A stretch of DNA of 39,155 nt from Streptomyces solicavernae (lineage in GTDB: Bacteria > Actinomycetota > Actinomycetes > Streptomycetales > Streptomycetaceae), in assembly GCF_029968095.1 (NCBI RefSeq), contig NZ_JASCIR010000040.1:1-39155 (forward strand), read 5' to 3'. The translations under genes were made by a program, and so were the position numbers. Every line of letters starts with the position of its first letter. Positions within the stretch are counted from its first letter, which is position 1. Below, in pieces: positions 1-7,410 of this stretch. Below the pieces are notes generated by a model. That model was not told the DNA's origin, searched no databases, and saw only the letters and a program-made list of their open reading frames with translations.

Positions 1-16
1 GCTCCGCGACGCGATG

Positions 17-39
17 TCGACTTCGCTCCGCGAAGTCGA
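17..39. repeat. Telomere-style hairpin at the left end
   Basis: TCGACTTCGC and GCGAAGTCGA form a perfect 10-bp stem around the triloop TCC. The central GCTCCGC heptamer (25-31) is also the first seven bases of the window (1-7), as if the window opened in the loop of a neighbouring hairpin whose right arm follows. Stacked short palindromes with loops such as GCTCCGC or GCTGCGC are typical of Streptomyces chromosome and linear-plasmid telomeres. The hairpin is seen directly; the telomeric role is inferred. Confidence 0.5.
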
Positions 40-369
40 GGGGCGGGCTGGAGGGTTGAGGGGGCGTCGGTTTTCGGGTGCCTGTTTCAAGATCGAATGG
101 TTCGAGGAGCTGTGCTCCACACCTTCGGCGCGCAGAGCACAGGGAGTGAAAGGCCGTCAGGCAGCCCACGAGAGGGGCTCCTGCAAGGCTGCAAGTCCAT
201 GAGGCGAGAACCGCTCAGAGGGCTTTCAGAGAACGGATGATGGAGATCCCAGGACGTTCAGGTCGACACAGTCTGTGCCGAAGTCCGCCGTGCCCGTCCG
301 CTGCGCAGCATCTAGCCCACCTAATACTGAGTGCGCGAACAAACCTGCAGGTCAGGCCGTTACGCGTCT
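40..369. other. Non-coding left-end region
   Basis: I see no convincing gene between the left-end hairpin and the first large palindrome. Short open frames exist on both strands but lack ribosome-binding sites and recognisable proteins. Base composition is less G+C-biased toward 300-360. The stretch is best read as sub-terminal or origin-proximal non-coding DNA. Confidence 0.4.
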
Positions 370-402
370 GGGGATACGTCCCGGTTGATGGGACGTATCC
401 CC
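370..402. repeat. 33-bp hyphenated palindrome, copy 1
   Basis: GGGGATACGTCCC (370-382) and GGGACGTATCCCC (390-402) are perfect 13-bp inverted arms around a 7-nt spacer. A second palindrome at 527-559 has the same 13-7-13 geometry and the same inner core (GTCCC-N7-GGGAC) with different outer arms. The position upstream of the RepL-like genes suggests an initiator binding site or operator. This role is inferred. Confidence 0.6.
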
Positions 403-441
403 GCTGTTGTGTCTCTCGTGAGGATGCATAACAGGACGTGT

Positions 442-494
442 GTTTCAAGTAGACGCGACATTAGGAGTGTTGGCGTTTCAAGTAGAGGCAACAT
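442..494 (+). repeat. Two 20-bp direct repeats, iteron-like
   Basis: GTTTCAAGTAGACGCGACAT at 442-461 recurs at 475-494 with two mismatches. The period is 33 bp, about three helical turns, so both copies would present the same DNA face. They lie between the two 33-bp palindromes and upstream of the first RepL-like gene. They are candidate iterons for a replication initiator. Confidence 0.5.
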
Positions 495-526
495 GCGGAC
501 GGCGGTTCGACGGTTGGCACAGAAGG

Positions 527-559
527 GAAGTTGTGTCCCCCCAGGCGGGACACAACTTC
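527..559. repeat. 33-bp hyphenated palindrome, copy 2
   Basis: GAAGTTGTGTCCC (527-539) and GGGACACAACTTC (547-559) form perfect 13-bp arms around a 7-nt spacer. The arm length, spacer length and inner GTCCC/GGGAC core match copy 1 at 370-402. It ends about 90 bp before the GTG of the first RepL-like gene, a fitting place for an autoregulatory operator or an origin element. It could also act as a hairpin terminator, but no T-run follows. Confidence 0.6.
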
Positions 560-647
560 ATGTGATGTCGTGTCGGAGCGAAACCAATGTCAAGCACAGC
601 TGACATACTGCGGCTCTGAAGGAACCCGACTCTGGGGAGAGCAGTTC

Positions 648-1358
648 GTGTCGATCCAGCCGAAGCGTCGTCGCACCCGTACCGATGGCGTGACGCAGCC
701 GCGCCTCCCGATGCAGGATCCGGCGGCGGCGTGGGATCAACCGTTGCGACCAGTGGAGACGCTCGACGACCTCGCCAAGCGATATCCGGACCGGCCGGTG
801 GGGTTGGGTCCCCGTCGGAAGAAGATGGAGTTCTACGGGCCGCCGGACCAGCCCCAGGGTTTTTCGCTGGACAGCCTTGAGTTCTTCTTCATCATCGCGC
901 AATTCTTCCGAGAAGCCCTGCCACTGCGGCTGATCTTCCTGCTGATTGCTTGTCAGCGGGCAGGCGGCCAGATCCACTTGCGCCAGGACGACATGGCTAC
1001 CGTCCTCGATGTCTCCCGAACGAAGGTGAACGAGGCTTTGGCCGTGATCATGTCGCACGGCATCGTGTTCAAGGTGAGGCGCGGGGTGTACCAATTCAAC
1101 CCGCCCTACAGCTACCGCGTCGCCGAGTTCATCCCCGGTACCGAGAGCGAGGAGCCGCAGTACGTCAAGGTCGAGCAGAGCGACGCGATCAGGACGATCC
1201 GGGAGGATCAGACTCTGCCGAAGCTGGTGCGCTTCCCGTCTCTGGCAAAGATGCGCGAGGAGATCGAGAAGCTTCGTGAGGAGCGTGCCCAGGATCGAGC
1301 ACGTCGGCGCGAGGAGCGGGAGCTGCGGAAGCAGCAGGAGGAAGGGGCCGGACAGTGA
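648..1358 (+). CDS. RepL-like winged-helix replication protein 1
   Basis: Predicted cytoplasmic DNA-binding protein of 236 aa, likely a plasmid replication initiator. The middle (about residues 85-165) is a winged-helix domain: LRLIFLLIACQ, then a recognition helix VSRTKVNEALAVIMSHGIV, then a wing ending in RRGVYQFNPP. The G-V-Y-x-x-N-P wing motif is characteristic of RepL-type plasmid replication proteins. The N-terminal 70 residues are basic and loosely structured. The C-terminal 50 residues are a charged K/R/E-rich helix, probably a coiled coil. The GTG at 648 is chosen because GGGGAGA lies 7 nt upstream; earlier in-frame starts would run through the palindrome at 527-559. The gene overlaps the next one by GTGA, and the next one carries the same fold. 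MarR-like regulation is the alternative role. Confidence 0.7.
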   Translation: MSIQPKRRRTRTDGVTQPRLPMQDPAAAWDQPLRPVETLDDLAKRYPDRPVGLGPRRKKMEFYGPPDQPQGFSLDSLEFFFIIAQFFREALPLRLIFLLIACQRAGGQIHLRQDDMATVLDVSRTKVNEALAVIMSHGIVFKVRRGVYQFNPPYSYRVAEFIPGTESEEPQYVKVEQSDAIRTIREDQTLPKLVRFPSLAKMREEIEKLREERAQDRARRREERELRKQQEEGAGQ

Positions 1359-1801
1359 GCGGACTGCATTTCGCTGCGGTGAACGCGGAAGGCATTGTTG
1401 CTGACCTGGACTTGCTGCCAGCGGCGTACCGGGTGCTGCTGAAGATGCGCGCCCACAGTGAGGCGGGCGGCCGGATCGTGGTCGATCAGGGCACCATCGC
1501 CGAGTGGCTAAGCCTGAGCCGTACGGCGGTGAATGCGGCGCTTCGCGAGCTGGACCTGGCACAGCTAGTCATGAAGAAGCGGCCGGGGGTGTATCAGCTG
1601 AATCCGATGTTGGCGGCCTACACCTCGCCCGAGGACGCAGTGGCTGCTGTGCGGCAGATGCCGGCCAACCAACGGCTGAACTCTCCCGGCTTCGCTGACC
1701 GGTTCCGGTTGGCGGTCGAGGAGTACGAGGACCAACTCGCGGAAAAGCGGCGGCGCAAGGACCGGCAGAAGCGCCTGGAGGTCTTCCGCGCGGTTTCCTA
1801 G
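1355..1801 (+). CDS. RepL-like winged-helix replication protein 2
   Basis: A 148-aa winged-helix protein translationally coupled to the previous gene by a GTGA overlap. Residues about 22-88 form the wHTH: LLPAAYRVLLKM, the recognition helix LSLSRTAVNAALREL, and a wing ending in KRPGVYQLNP, the same G-V-Y-x-x-N-P signature as its upstream neighbour. The C-terminus (about 105-148) is a helical, charged tail rich in K and R. The two proteins look like diverged duplicates with different flanks, which fits a heteromeric initiator or an initiator-plus-regulator pair. Family membership is read from motifs; the division of labour is inferred. Confidence 0.68.
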   Translation: MSGLHFAAVNAEGIVADLDLLPAAYRVLLKMRAHSEAGGRIVVDQGTIAEWLSLSRTAVNAALRELDLAQLVMKKRPGVYQLNPMLAAYTSPEDAVAAVRQMPANQRLNSPGFADRFRLAVEEYEDQLAEKRRRKDRQKRLEVFRAVS

Positions 1802-1906
1802 GTGATCAATTCCAAGGGATGCCTGCGGAGGGGGTGGGGCGGGCGGCGGCCGAAGACGGTCAGGCGGCGGGCTGCCGGCCCTGGTTGTCGAGGTGGCAGC
1901 GGGCGG

Positions 1907-2296
1907 TCAGGCGTCGAGGTCGACTTCGGGGTGCGTGAACCGCACGGGCTTGCCCAGCGACTGGGCGTAGGCAATTTCGGCTCGGGTGCTATCTCCGATG
2001 TAGTTGCCGACGACGAGCACCTCATCAGCGATCAGGATCTTCGCCCGGTGTAGATCGTCGAGTCGAACCTTCAGCGCCTCGGCCTCGACAGGATCGGACC
2101 AAAGTTCGTGCGGCGACTTCATGTCACAGCCCGGCTTGACGACAATCCTTCCGGCTTTGGTCTCCCGCAGATCGGCCTCGTTCATCTCGGTCATGAAGCG
2201 GGTGGAGCCGCAGATCGCGACGATATGCGGGAGGCTCAACAGCTTCTTCGCGTCGGCGAGTTTCGCCTCGGGGGTGCTCAGTTGCGGGTATGACAC
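1907..2296 (-). CDS. Nucleoside 2-deoxyribosyltransferase-like protein
   Basis: A 129-aa cytosolic protein. Near residue 28 it has IVAICGSTRFM, and near residue 95 it has ADEVLVVGNYIGDSTRAEIAYA followed by GKPVRF. This arrangement, a first strand ending in a glycine-rich loop and then D-S-x-x-x-x-E-I-x-x-A, is typical of the nucleoside deoxyribosyltransferase/DUF4406 fold found in actinophages and plasmids. The glutamate in STRAEIAYA is the likely catalytic position of that fold. The GTG at 2296 is preferred because AGGAGG lies 5 nt upstream. The CTGCCCAACA element is 52 bp upstream. A nucleotide salvage or modification role is inferred. Confidence 0.62.
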   Translation of the reverse strand: MSYPQLSTPEAKLADAKKLLSLPHIVAICGSTRFMTEMNEADLRETKAGRIVVKPGCDMKSPHELWSDPVEAEALKVRLDDLHRAKILIADEVLVVGNYIGDSTRAEIAYAQSLGKPVRFTHPEVDLDA

Positions 2297-2348
2297 TGGT
2301 TCCTCCTGGTGGTGTGGCCCAAGGGGTGCCTGCGGTTGACGGTCCACA

Positions 2349-2359
2349 TGTTGGGCAGG
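2349..2359 (-). promoter_or_regulatory. CTGCCCAACA upstream element, copy 1
   Basis: TGTTGGGCAGG on the plus strand (CTGCCCAACA on minus) lies between the terminator of the upstream minus gene and the start of the deoxyribosyltransferase-like gene. It is one of seven identical 10-mers in the window, all in the same orientation. The function is unknown; a promoter, operator or leader element is plausible. Confidence 0.5.
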
Positions 2360-2390
2360 CGGGAGTGCTCGGGGTTCCTGTTCAGTTCGA

Positions 2391-2427
2391 GTGGGGTTGG
2401 AGGCAGTTCGGATGCCTCCAACCCCAC
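2391..2427 (-). terminator. Hairpin terminator after the HTH gene
   Basis: GTGGGGTTGGAGGCA and TGCCTCCAACCCCAC form a perfect 15-bp stem with a 7-nt loop, 17 bp beyond the stop codon at 2444. It separates this gene from the next minus-strand gene. Confidence 0.8.
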
Positions 2428-2443
2428 CTGTGTGCTCTGCTGT

Positions 2444-3322
2444 TCAGCGGTCGCCGGCGAGGTCGGCGACTTCGCGGATCCGGGACTTTTGTCGCTCGAT
2501 CTCGACCATCGATTCCTTCACTGCGGGTGTCTGGAACTTCTCCCCGTGCGGGATGTAGCGGTCGGACGGGTCGTACTCGTGGTGGTAGCGCAGGTCCCAG
2601 CCCTGAGTGTTGGTCTCGTAGCCGGAGACCAGGTGGGAAATGGAGTATGACTCTTCAGCGCCGACGGTGCGCTCGTACTCCTTGTGGATCAGGGCGAGTT
2701 CGGCCGCGGCCTTGTCCCAGTCCTTCGCGGCCGCCAAGACCTTGTGGTGGAGGTCGGTCAGCTTCATGACCTGGGCGCGCCAGTTGGTGTCGGCAGTGGA
2801 GAGCAGGGAGTCGTACGTGTCCTCCATCGCGGCGCGGGCCCTCCGGTAGGTGTTCCAGGGCATCGCCATGGAGCTGATCTGGGGGCGGGCCTTGAGGTGG
2901 AAGCGGGCGGTGCCCCACATCTCCGTTGCGGCGCGGTATTCCAGCTCGAGCATCTTCCTGTCCTCGGAGGACAGGTCGTCGTTGCCGTACGACTCCACGG
3001 GGCGGAGCGGTTCTTCCTCGCGCCCGGTGAAGGGTTTCCACGTGAACTTCCACTCCCCTTCGAAGCGGCCCGGTTCGGCGGAGACGAAGTTCGGGTGGTG
3101 GAACTTGGCGAGGGTGTCGGTGGTGGCGGTCATAGCTTCCTCCTGTGCGGCGATGGCGGTACGGGCGGTGTTCTTCGCGACTCCGCTGGCCTCTCGGATC
3201 TCCGCGAGGGTGGCGCCCGAGACGTGGGCCGCGTAGATGAGCGGGTCGCGGCGGTCGAACCAACTGCGCCAGATGCGCAGGTCGTTGAGGGCCGCCTGTT
3301 TCTTCTCAGCAGCGTTGTCCAT
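2444..3322 (-). CDS. HTH protein of unknown function
   Basis: A 292-aa predicted cytoplasmic protein. Residues about 15-65 contain a helix-turn-helix: DPLIYAAHVSGATLAEIREASGVAKNTARTAIAA. The rest (about 75-292) is mostly helical, rich in W, Y and charged residues, and matches no family I recognise. The ATG at 3322 keeps the HTH but has only a weak ribosome-binding site. An internal ATG at 3132 has a strong AGGAGG 5 nt upstream, so a shorter product lacking the HTH may also be made; that product would begin MTATTDTLAKF. The TGATAC inverted repeat at 3347-3371 lies just upstream and may be its own operator. The gene is divergent from the DUF2637 gene. Confidence 0.6.
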   Translation of the reverse strand: MDNAAEKKQAALNDLRIWRSWFDRRDPLIYAAHVSGATLAEIREASGVAKNTARTAIAAQEEAMTATTDTLAKFHHPNFVSAEPGRFEGEWKFTWKPFTGREEEPLRPVESYGNDDLSSEDRKMLELEYRAATEMWGTARFHLKARPQISSMAMPWNTYRRARAAMEDTYDSLLSTADTNWRAQVMKLTDLHHKVLAAAKDWDKAAAELALIHKEYERTVGAEESYSISHLVSGYETNTQGWDLRYHHEYDPSDRYIPHGEKFQTPAVKESMVEIERQKSRIREVADLAGDR

Positions 3323-3346
3323 GCCCACAACGGTACGGATCAATTT

Positions 3347-3371
3347 TGATACGACACAAGAGGGTGTATCA
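3347..3371. promoter_or_regulatory. TGATAC-N13-GTATCA inverted repeat
   Basis: TGATAC (3347-3352) and GTATCA (3366-3371) flank an A/T-rich stretch upstream of the minus-strand HTH gene. The placement 25-50 bp before its start codon suggests an operator overlapping the promoter. The match is short, so the call is tentative. Confidence 0.3.
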
Positions 3372-3440
3372 GAACTGGCCCAATCTGGCCTGAAGTCGCT
3401 TCCCGTGCGCCGTGGCTTATAGCTCGACTCGCGCACGCGC

Positions 3441-3470
3441 TTGACAAGCGTTCAGCGCCTGAACAACTAT
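3441..3470 (+). promoter_or_regulatory. Promoter with embedded operator, P1
   Basis: TTGACA (3441-3446) and AACTAT (3465-3470) are separated by 18 bp and resemble -35 and -10 boxes of the principal sigma factor. The spacer contains GTTCAGCGCCTGAAC (3450-3464), a 6-bp inverted repeat starting 3 bp after the -35 box. The same arrangement recurs at 7340-7368 and 26933-26961 on the minus strand. P1 drives the DUF2637 gene about 95 bp downstream. Repression through the embedded operator is inferred. Confidence 0.7.
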
Positions 3471-3564
3471 GGGCAAGTCCCAAGCAACTAACGGGTTATT
3501 GGGGCTAGGATGAACGCCCCTTCGGGGGAACCGCGCTGACCGCCCGTCACGGAGGAGAGCAGCA

Positions 3565-4851
3565 ATGACCGACATCGAGCCGCCTACGTCCCCGGAGTCG
3601 GTGTCTCAGGAGGAAGCGCCGTCCAAGCGGCGTTTCCCGCCGCTGACCAAGGCCGAGAAGTGGACCTTCCCCTTCATCGTGCTGGGGGCGCTGGGTATCG
3701 GCGGCATCGGCCTGTTCATGTCCTTCGACAACGTCCGGGAGTACGTGGCCGAGGCCGGCGTCGACCACCCCGAGCTCGTGCCGATCGCCATCGACATCGC
3801 GATCCCGGTCTTCAGCCTGCTGTACCTGATCCTCATCCGTACGGACCGGCCGCTGGCCTGGCCGCGGTGGCTCGCCTGGGGTCTGACCTATGTGACGATC
3901 CATCTGAACGTGAACAGCACGAACAACCTCGACGCGCAGATCACGCACGCCGCGCTGCCCACGCTGTGGATCGGGATCACCGAGATCATCGCGCACATCT
4001 ACCGGGTCGAGATCGGCGAGGCCAAGGGCACCCGGCCGGACCCGATTCCCGTCGTCGACTGGGTCCTGGCCCCGTTCGCCACCGCGCACCTGTACCGCTA
4101 CATGCGGCTGTGGAAAATCCAGTCACACCAGGAAGGCCTTCAGAAGCGCCAGCAACGCATGCGCGCCATTACCGCGCTCCGCAACAGCTACGGCCGCGCC
4201 TGGCGCTTCAAGGCCCCCCTCGACCTGAGGAGCGAGCTCCGCCTCGGCGAGCTCACCGACGTGAAGGTCTACGAGGCGAAGCAGCTCGGGGATGACCCCA
4301 CGACCGAACAGCTCCTGAAGATCGCCATCTCGCGCGCCGGCACCAACACTCCGCCCGCGCCGCAGATCCTGGCCGTTCCGACGGAGCCCCGGCGCGAGCT
4401 GGAAAACACCGAGGAGCAGACCGCCCTCCCCGTCGGGTCGCGCACCGTGGAGGCCGCACCGGAGCAGGACGAGCCGTACGTGTCGGCCAGCATGAGCAGC
4501 CCCGAGGCCTCTCTCCCAATCCCGGAGCCGCGCAGCGAGCAGGCGGAGGCCCACATCCTCCAGGCGCAGGCCCTGCGCGTTCAGAGCCCGGTGATGTCCT
4601 CGGTGCCGTCGGTGGAGAGCAAGGAGGAGCGCGTCGCACGCGAGCAGCGCGAGGAGGCCACGCGAACTAGCCAGAAGGCGGCGGCGTACGACGCCGTTGT
4701 GCAGGTCGTGGTCGAGATGCATGAGCGTGGAGAGGCCATCAGCGGACCCGCCATCGCCGAGCGCCCGGACATCTCCGTCGGCCCCCGCACCGTTCAGCGG
4801 TACCTGAAGAAGATGGAGCAGGAGGGCGTCCTCAACAGCACCGAGGACTGA
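3565..4851 (+). CDS. DUF2637-type plasmid membrane protein with C-terminal HTH
   Basis: A 428-aa protein. Residues about 32-52, 70-92 and 130-147 are hydrophobic and probably membrane-spanning, with a further segment near 100-116. The conserved stretch THAALPTLWIGITEIIAHIYR and the preceding pattern match the DUF2637 (SpdB-like) proteins common on Streptomyces plasmids. A long acidic, Pro/Glu-rich linker (about 240-375) leads to a winged-helix-like end: VVQVVVEMHERGEAISGPAIA, then VGPRTVQRYLKKMEQEGVL. The family is known from conjugative plasmids, but its biochemical role is not settled. The strong start site GGAGGAGAGCAGCAATG sets the ATG. Promoter P1 lies upstream and a terminator follows. 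A membrane-tethered DNA-binding role in spread or regulation is inferred. Confidence 0.72.
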   Translation: MTDIEPPTSPESVSQEEAPSKRRFPPLTKAEKWTFPFIVLGALGIGGIGLFMSFDNVREYVAEAGVDHPELVPIAIDIAIPVFSLLYLILIRTDRPLAWPRWLAWGLTYVTIHLNVNSTNNLDAQITHAALPTLWIGITEIIAHIYRVEIGEAKGTRPDPIPVVDWVLAPFATAHLYRYMRLWKIQSHQEGLQKRQQRMRAITALRNSYGRAWRFKAPLDLRSELRLGELTDVKVYEAKQLGDDPTTEQLLKIAISRAGTNTPPAPQILAVPTEPRRELENTEEQTALPVGSRTVEAAPEQDEPYVSASMSSPEASLPIPEPRSEQAEAHILQAQALRVQSPVMSSVPSVESKEERVAREQREEATRTSQKAAAYDAVVQVVVEMHERGEAISGPAIAERPDISVGPRTVQRYLKKMEQEGVLNSTED

Positions 4852-4874
4852 TCCAGGCGTCAACTTGCAGGCGT

Positions 4875-4899
4875 GGGCCGGAGCTTGTTGCTCCGGCCC
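4875..4899 (+). terminator. Terminator after the DUF2637 gene
   Basis: GGGCCGGAGC and GCTCCGGCCC form a 10-bp G+C-rich stem with loop TTGTT, followed by a CTCTTTT tract. It lies 24 bp past the stop codon. Confidence 0.8.
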
Positions 4900-5106
4900 T
4901 CCGCTCTTTTGCCCTACCCTTTATGTCGGGTCGCTTGAGTCGCTGACGACCCTGGTCGAGTAGTCCGGCCCGTGACCGGACGGCGACGACACCAGAACCC
5001 GCGCAGCGGGAATCGGACGACGGTCGAAGAACTCCACTGCCAGGTACCCCTGTACGCCCAGGTGTGCCCGGGTCACGGGACCGCGCATGCCGCGAGGGGA
5101 CCTCCC

Positions 5107-6114
5107 ATGGGAGCCAAGAACCACGCCCTGAAGAGCGCAGCCCGCCGCCGCGCCGACAGGACGGGCCAGTCGTACGAGGCCGCGCTGCAGGACGTGCGCC
5201 GGGAGTACGAACGCGGGGCATTCGCCGACGACGGCCAGGAGCAGCCGGAAACGATGGGCTTCGCCGAGCCGGTCGGCGCCAGCGAGTACCGCAAGTCGTC
5301 GTACGTCACCGGGTACATGGTCGCCTGGGGTGTGCAGGAACTCGTCGACGAGGATCAGCTCCTGGCGCTTGTCGAGCACGCCGAGAAGCACGGTAAGCCC
5401 GGAGCGACGGACCCGCTCGTGTGCTTCCTGTGCGACCGGCCGGTCGTGGTGACCCGCGAGCGTGAAGTCCATCTCGGTCTCGCGCTGCGCAAGGTGCAGA
5501 GGCCTGGCCAGCGGGAGGCCACCGAGCTGCAGATGCCGGTGTGGACGCACGAGGAGTGCGGCGGGACCCGCATCTGGTCCTGGTCGCAGCTCGCCCTGGA
5601 ACGCCGACGCCGCAGGCTGCACGTTGATGAGGCCGATCTGCCGCCCAAGGAGCGCCGCCGCGGCTTCACCCCGACCGAGGACTACTGCGTCTTCACGGCC
5701 CCCGACGACAGCCCGCCCCTGTTCTATCTGCAGCCGGGCGACGGCCACCGGCACGGCCCGCTGGGCTTCCGGGCCGACCGCCTCTCCGACGGGCTGCCAG
5801 CAGTCGACTTCACTCAAGGAGACGAACCGCGGCCCCTGCCGGAGTGGACGATCGCCTCGGACCGCACGGGGCTGCTCCACATCGAGCGGCAGGGCACGGG
5901 GCGCTGGTACCAGCCGCCCGCCCCGTGGACACCGCCCGCCGCGTGGCTCGCGGCCGCGCACTACCACGGCACCGCCATCTTCCTCACGGCCCCGGCCGGC
6001 TCGGTTCCGCCCGAGCACCTGGAGGTCGCCGCCGGCGACCTGTCCGACCTGATCGCCGTGGGCCGCGACCAGCTGCTCTACGGCGGCGTCATGACCATCT
6101 CCGGTCTCGTCTGA
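5107..6114 (+). CDS. Unknown protein with a zinc-ribbon-like motif
   Basis: A 335-aa soluble protein of unknown function. The start MGAKNHALKSAARRRAD is of a basic type frequent in Streptomyces phage and plasmid proteins. The middle has CFLCDRP (about residue 100) and later HEECGG (about residue 150), giving a C-x2-C...H-x2-C set that could bind zinc. The C-terminal half is rich in W, Y and P and shows no motif I can name. The ATG at 5107 is chosen because GAGGGG lies 7 nt upstream; earlier in-frame starts have no such site. It is followed within 25 bp by another zinc-finger protein, so the two probably form an operon. Confidence 0.58.
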   Translation: MGAKNHALKSAARRRADRTGQSYEAALQDVRREYERGAFADDGQEQPETMGFAEPVGASEYRKSSYVTGYMVAWGVQELVDEDQLLALVEHAEKHGKPGATDPLVCFLCDRPVVVTREREVHLGLALRKVQRPGQREATELQMPVWTHEECGGTRIWSWSQLALERRRRRLHVDEADLPPKERRRGFTPTEDYCVFTAPDDSPPLFYLQPGDGHRHGPLGFRADRLSDGLPAVDFTQGDEPRPLPEWTIASDRTGLLHIERQGTGRWYQPPAPWTPPAAWLAAAHYHGTAIFLTAPAGSVPPEHLEVAAGDLSDLIAVGRDQLLYGGVMTISGLV

Positions 6115-6138
6115 ACCATCCGCAGAAGGGAACTTGAC

Positions 6139-6849
6139 GTGCAGCACCACGATGACGACGCGTACGAGACCGAGGCAGAGGCCGAGCTGACCGACGTCAT
6201 GGCCGGGGCGAGGATCACCCTGGACGAGCTCGCGGTCGAGCTTGCCGGCGTGGAGCTCCGGCTGCGTCGGCTCGCCCGCGCGGCCGAAACTCCGGCGACT
6301 CCGGTCGAACTCGCCGACACCATCGACTTCCTGCGCTCCACGGCCACCCGCCTGCGCGAGACTGGCGAACAGACCGGTCTCCTGGCCCGGATCGTGAACG
6401 GTGACGCCCCGCTCGCTCGCACGTTCACCAGCGGCGATCCGTGGGGTGCAGCAGCCCGAGGCACCGACCGAGAGGACTTCGGCGGCCCCGCTCTCGTGCC
6501 CAGCCAGCGGCGGCTGCTCCACCTGGCCCGCACCGCCCAACTCGGCGGAAGTACCGAGAAGTCGGCGAAGACCACCACGTACGCCGACGCGATGGGCGAC
6601 GTGGGGCGCGGGTGGGAGTCCAAGGCCGCCACCGTTCGTCGCCTGCGCGAGCGCAACCGCGCAGTCGCGGTCGAGGTCCTGCGACTGCCCTGCGAGAGGT
6701 GCGATGCCGGGCCGGGCAAGCAGTGCCGCACCAAGAACGGATGGACCTCCGACAAGGCGCACGTCCAGCGACAGCGCGAGGCCGAGGCGACCGTGGACCA
6801 GCGCCTTGGGTTTCTGGACATCAACCCCGTCCACGTCGCGGAGGTCTGA
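6139..6849 (+). CDS. Protein with C-terminal zinc finger
   Basis: A 236-aa protein. The N-terminal half is acidic and helical (about residues 1-80), probably a coiled coil. The C-terminus contains CERCDAGPGKQCRTKNGW followed by a histidine in KAHVQRQ, the C-x2-C-x6-C...H pattern of a small zinc finger found in many actinobacterial phage and plasmid proteins. The GTG start has AGAAGGGA upstream. It follows the previous gene by 24 bp and ends before a strong terminator shared with a convergent gene. DNA or RNA binding is likely but the target is unknown. Confidence 0.6.
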   Translation: MQHHDDDAYETEAEAELTDVMAGARITLDELAVELAGVELRLRRLARAAETPATPVELADTIDFLRSTATRLRETGEQTGLLARIVNGDAPLARTFTSGDPWGAAARGTDREDFGGPALVPSQRRLLHLARTAQLGGSTEKSAKTTTYADAMGDVGRGWESKAATVRRLRERNRAVAVEVLRLPCERCDAGPGKQCRTKNGWTSDKAHVQRQREAEATVDQRLGFLDINPVHVAEV

Positions 6850-6896
6850 CGCAAGCAGTTCCTGGACTGCTGCGTGACAGGCGGTCAGACACCAGG

Positions 6897-6935
6897 AGGA
6901 GGGTGGTGCCGACCAGATGCTGGCACCACCCTCCT
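6897..6935. terminator. Bidirectional terminator between convergent genes
   Basis: AGGAGGGTGGTGCC and GGCACCACCCTCCT form a perfect 14-bp stem with an 11-nt loop. It lies between the plus gene ending at 6849 and the minus gene ending at 6964, so it can serve both. Confidence 0.8.
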
Positions 6936-6963
6936 GCTTTCAGCGCCCTTCGTGCGACGGCGG

Positions 6964-7302
6964 CTACAGCCACTTGAACGCGGAGCGGAGGGTCGACGCC
7001 GCGCCGCCCAGGTTGTCGGCGATGAGCCGCCCGTCGAACTCGTACGGGTCGTCCAGAGCGTCCATCGCCGCGTCGGACGCGACGTCCAGGACGTCGGCGA
7101 GGGCCTCGTTGACGCGTGCGGCCTTCAGCTCCTCGATGACCTGGTCGTGGTCGTCGCCGTTCCGGATGGCGTCGGCCATCATCTGCAGCGCGGCGGCAGC
7201 GGCACGGGCGAGATCGGCGCTTTCGGAGTCGCGGTCCGCCTCGGCGGCCTTGTACACGGCGGCGGTCAGCACAACGTCCTTCGCCACGATGTCCTTCGTC
7301 AT
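6964..7302 (-). CDS. Small helical protein of unknown function
   Basis: A 112-aa, acidic, Ala-rich, predicted all-helical cytosolic protein starting MTKDIVAKDVVLTAAVYKAA. I do not recognise the family. GGAGGAAGC directly before the ATG at 7302 fixes the start. It is driven by promoter P2, which carries the same embedded operator as the DUF2637 gene and the 26.9-kb operon, so it probably belongs to the same regulon. It could be a regulator or a small plasmid-maintenance protein, but nothing in the sequence decides this. Confidence 0.6.
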   Translation of the reverse strand: MTKDIVAKDVVLTAAVYKAAEADRDSESADLARAAAAALQMMADAIRNGDDHDQVIEELKAARVNEALADVLDVASDAAMDALDDPYEFDGRLIADNLGGAASTLRSAFKWL

Positions 7303-7339
7303 GCTTCCTCCAAGGTCAGCAGCTGCCATCCACTCCATA

Positions 7340-7368
7340 ATAATGTTCAGGCGCTGAACACTTGTCAA
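7340..7368 (-). promoter_or_regulatory. Promoter with embedded operator, P2
   Basis: On the minus strand TTGACA (7363-7368) and CATTAT (7340-7345) are 17 bp apart. The operator-like GTTCAGCGCCTGAAC (plus-strand positions 7345-7359) sits 3 bp after the -35 box, as in P1 and P3. It lies just upstream of the 112-aa gene. Confidence 0.7.
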
Positions 7369-7380
7369 TACAACGAACGG

Positions 7381-7410
7381 AAGTGGGGGTCTCGTGAGAG
7401 ACCCCCACTT
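7381..7410. terminator. Strong bidirectional terminator
   Basis: AAGTGGGGGTCTC and GAGACCCCCACTT form a 13-bp perfect stem with loop GTGA, flanked by A and T residues on both sides. It insulates promoter P2 from the replication operon that ends at 7561. Confidence 0.85.

Noticed and set aside
14..603. Several short frames at the left end
   Set aside because: No ribosome-binding sites, no codon bias, and they cross the palindromes. The region is better read as non-coding.
4921..6834. Long minus-strand open frame (637 codons)
   Set aside because: It is antisense to two genes with ribosome-binding sites and zinc-finger motifs. Long empty frames opposite G+C-rich genes are expected, and the translation shows no domain.
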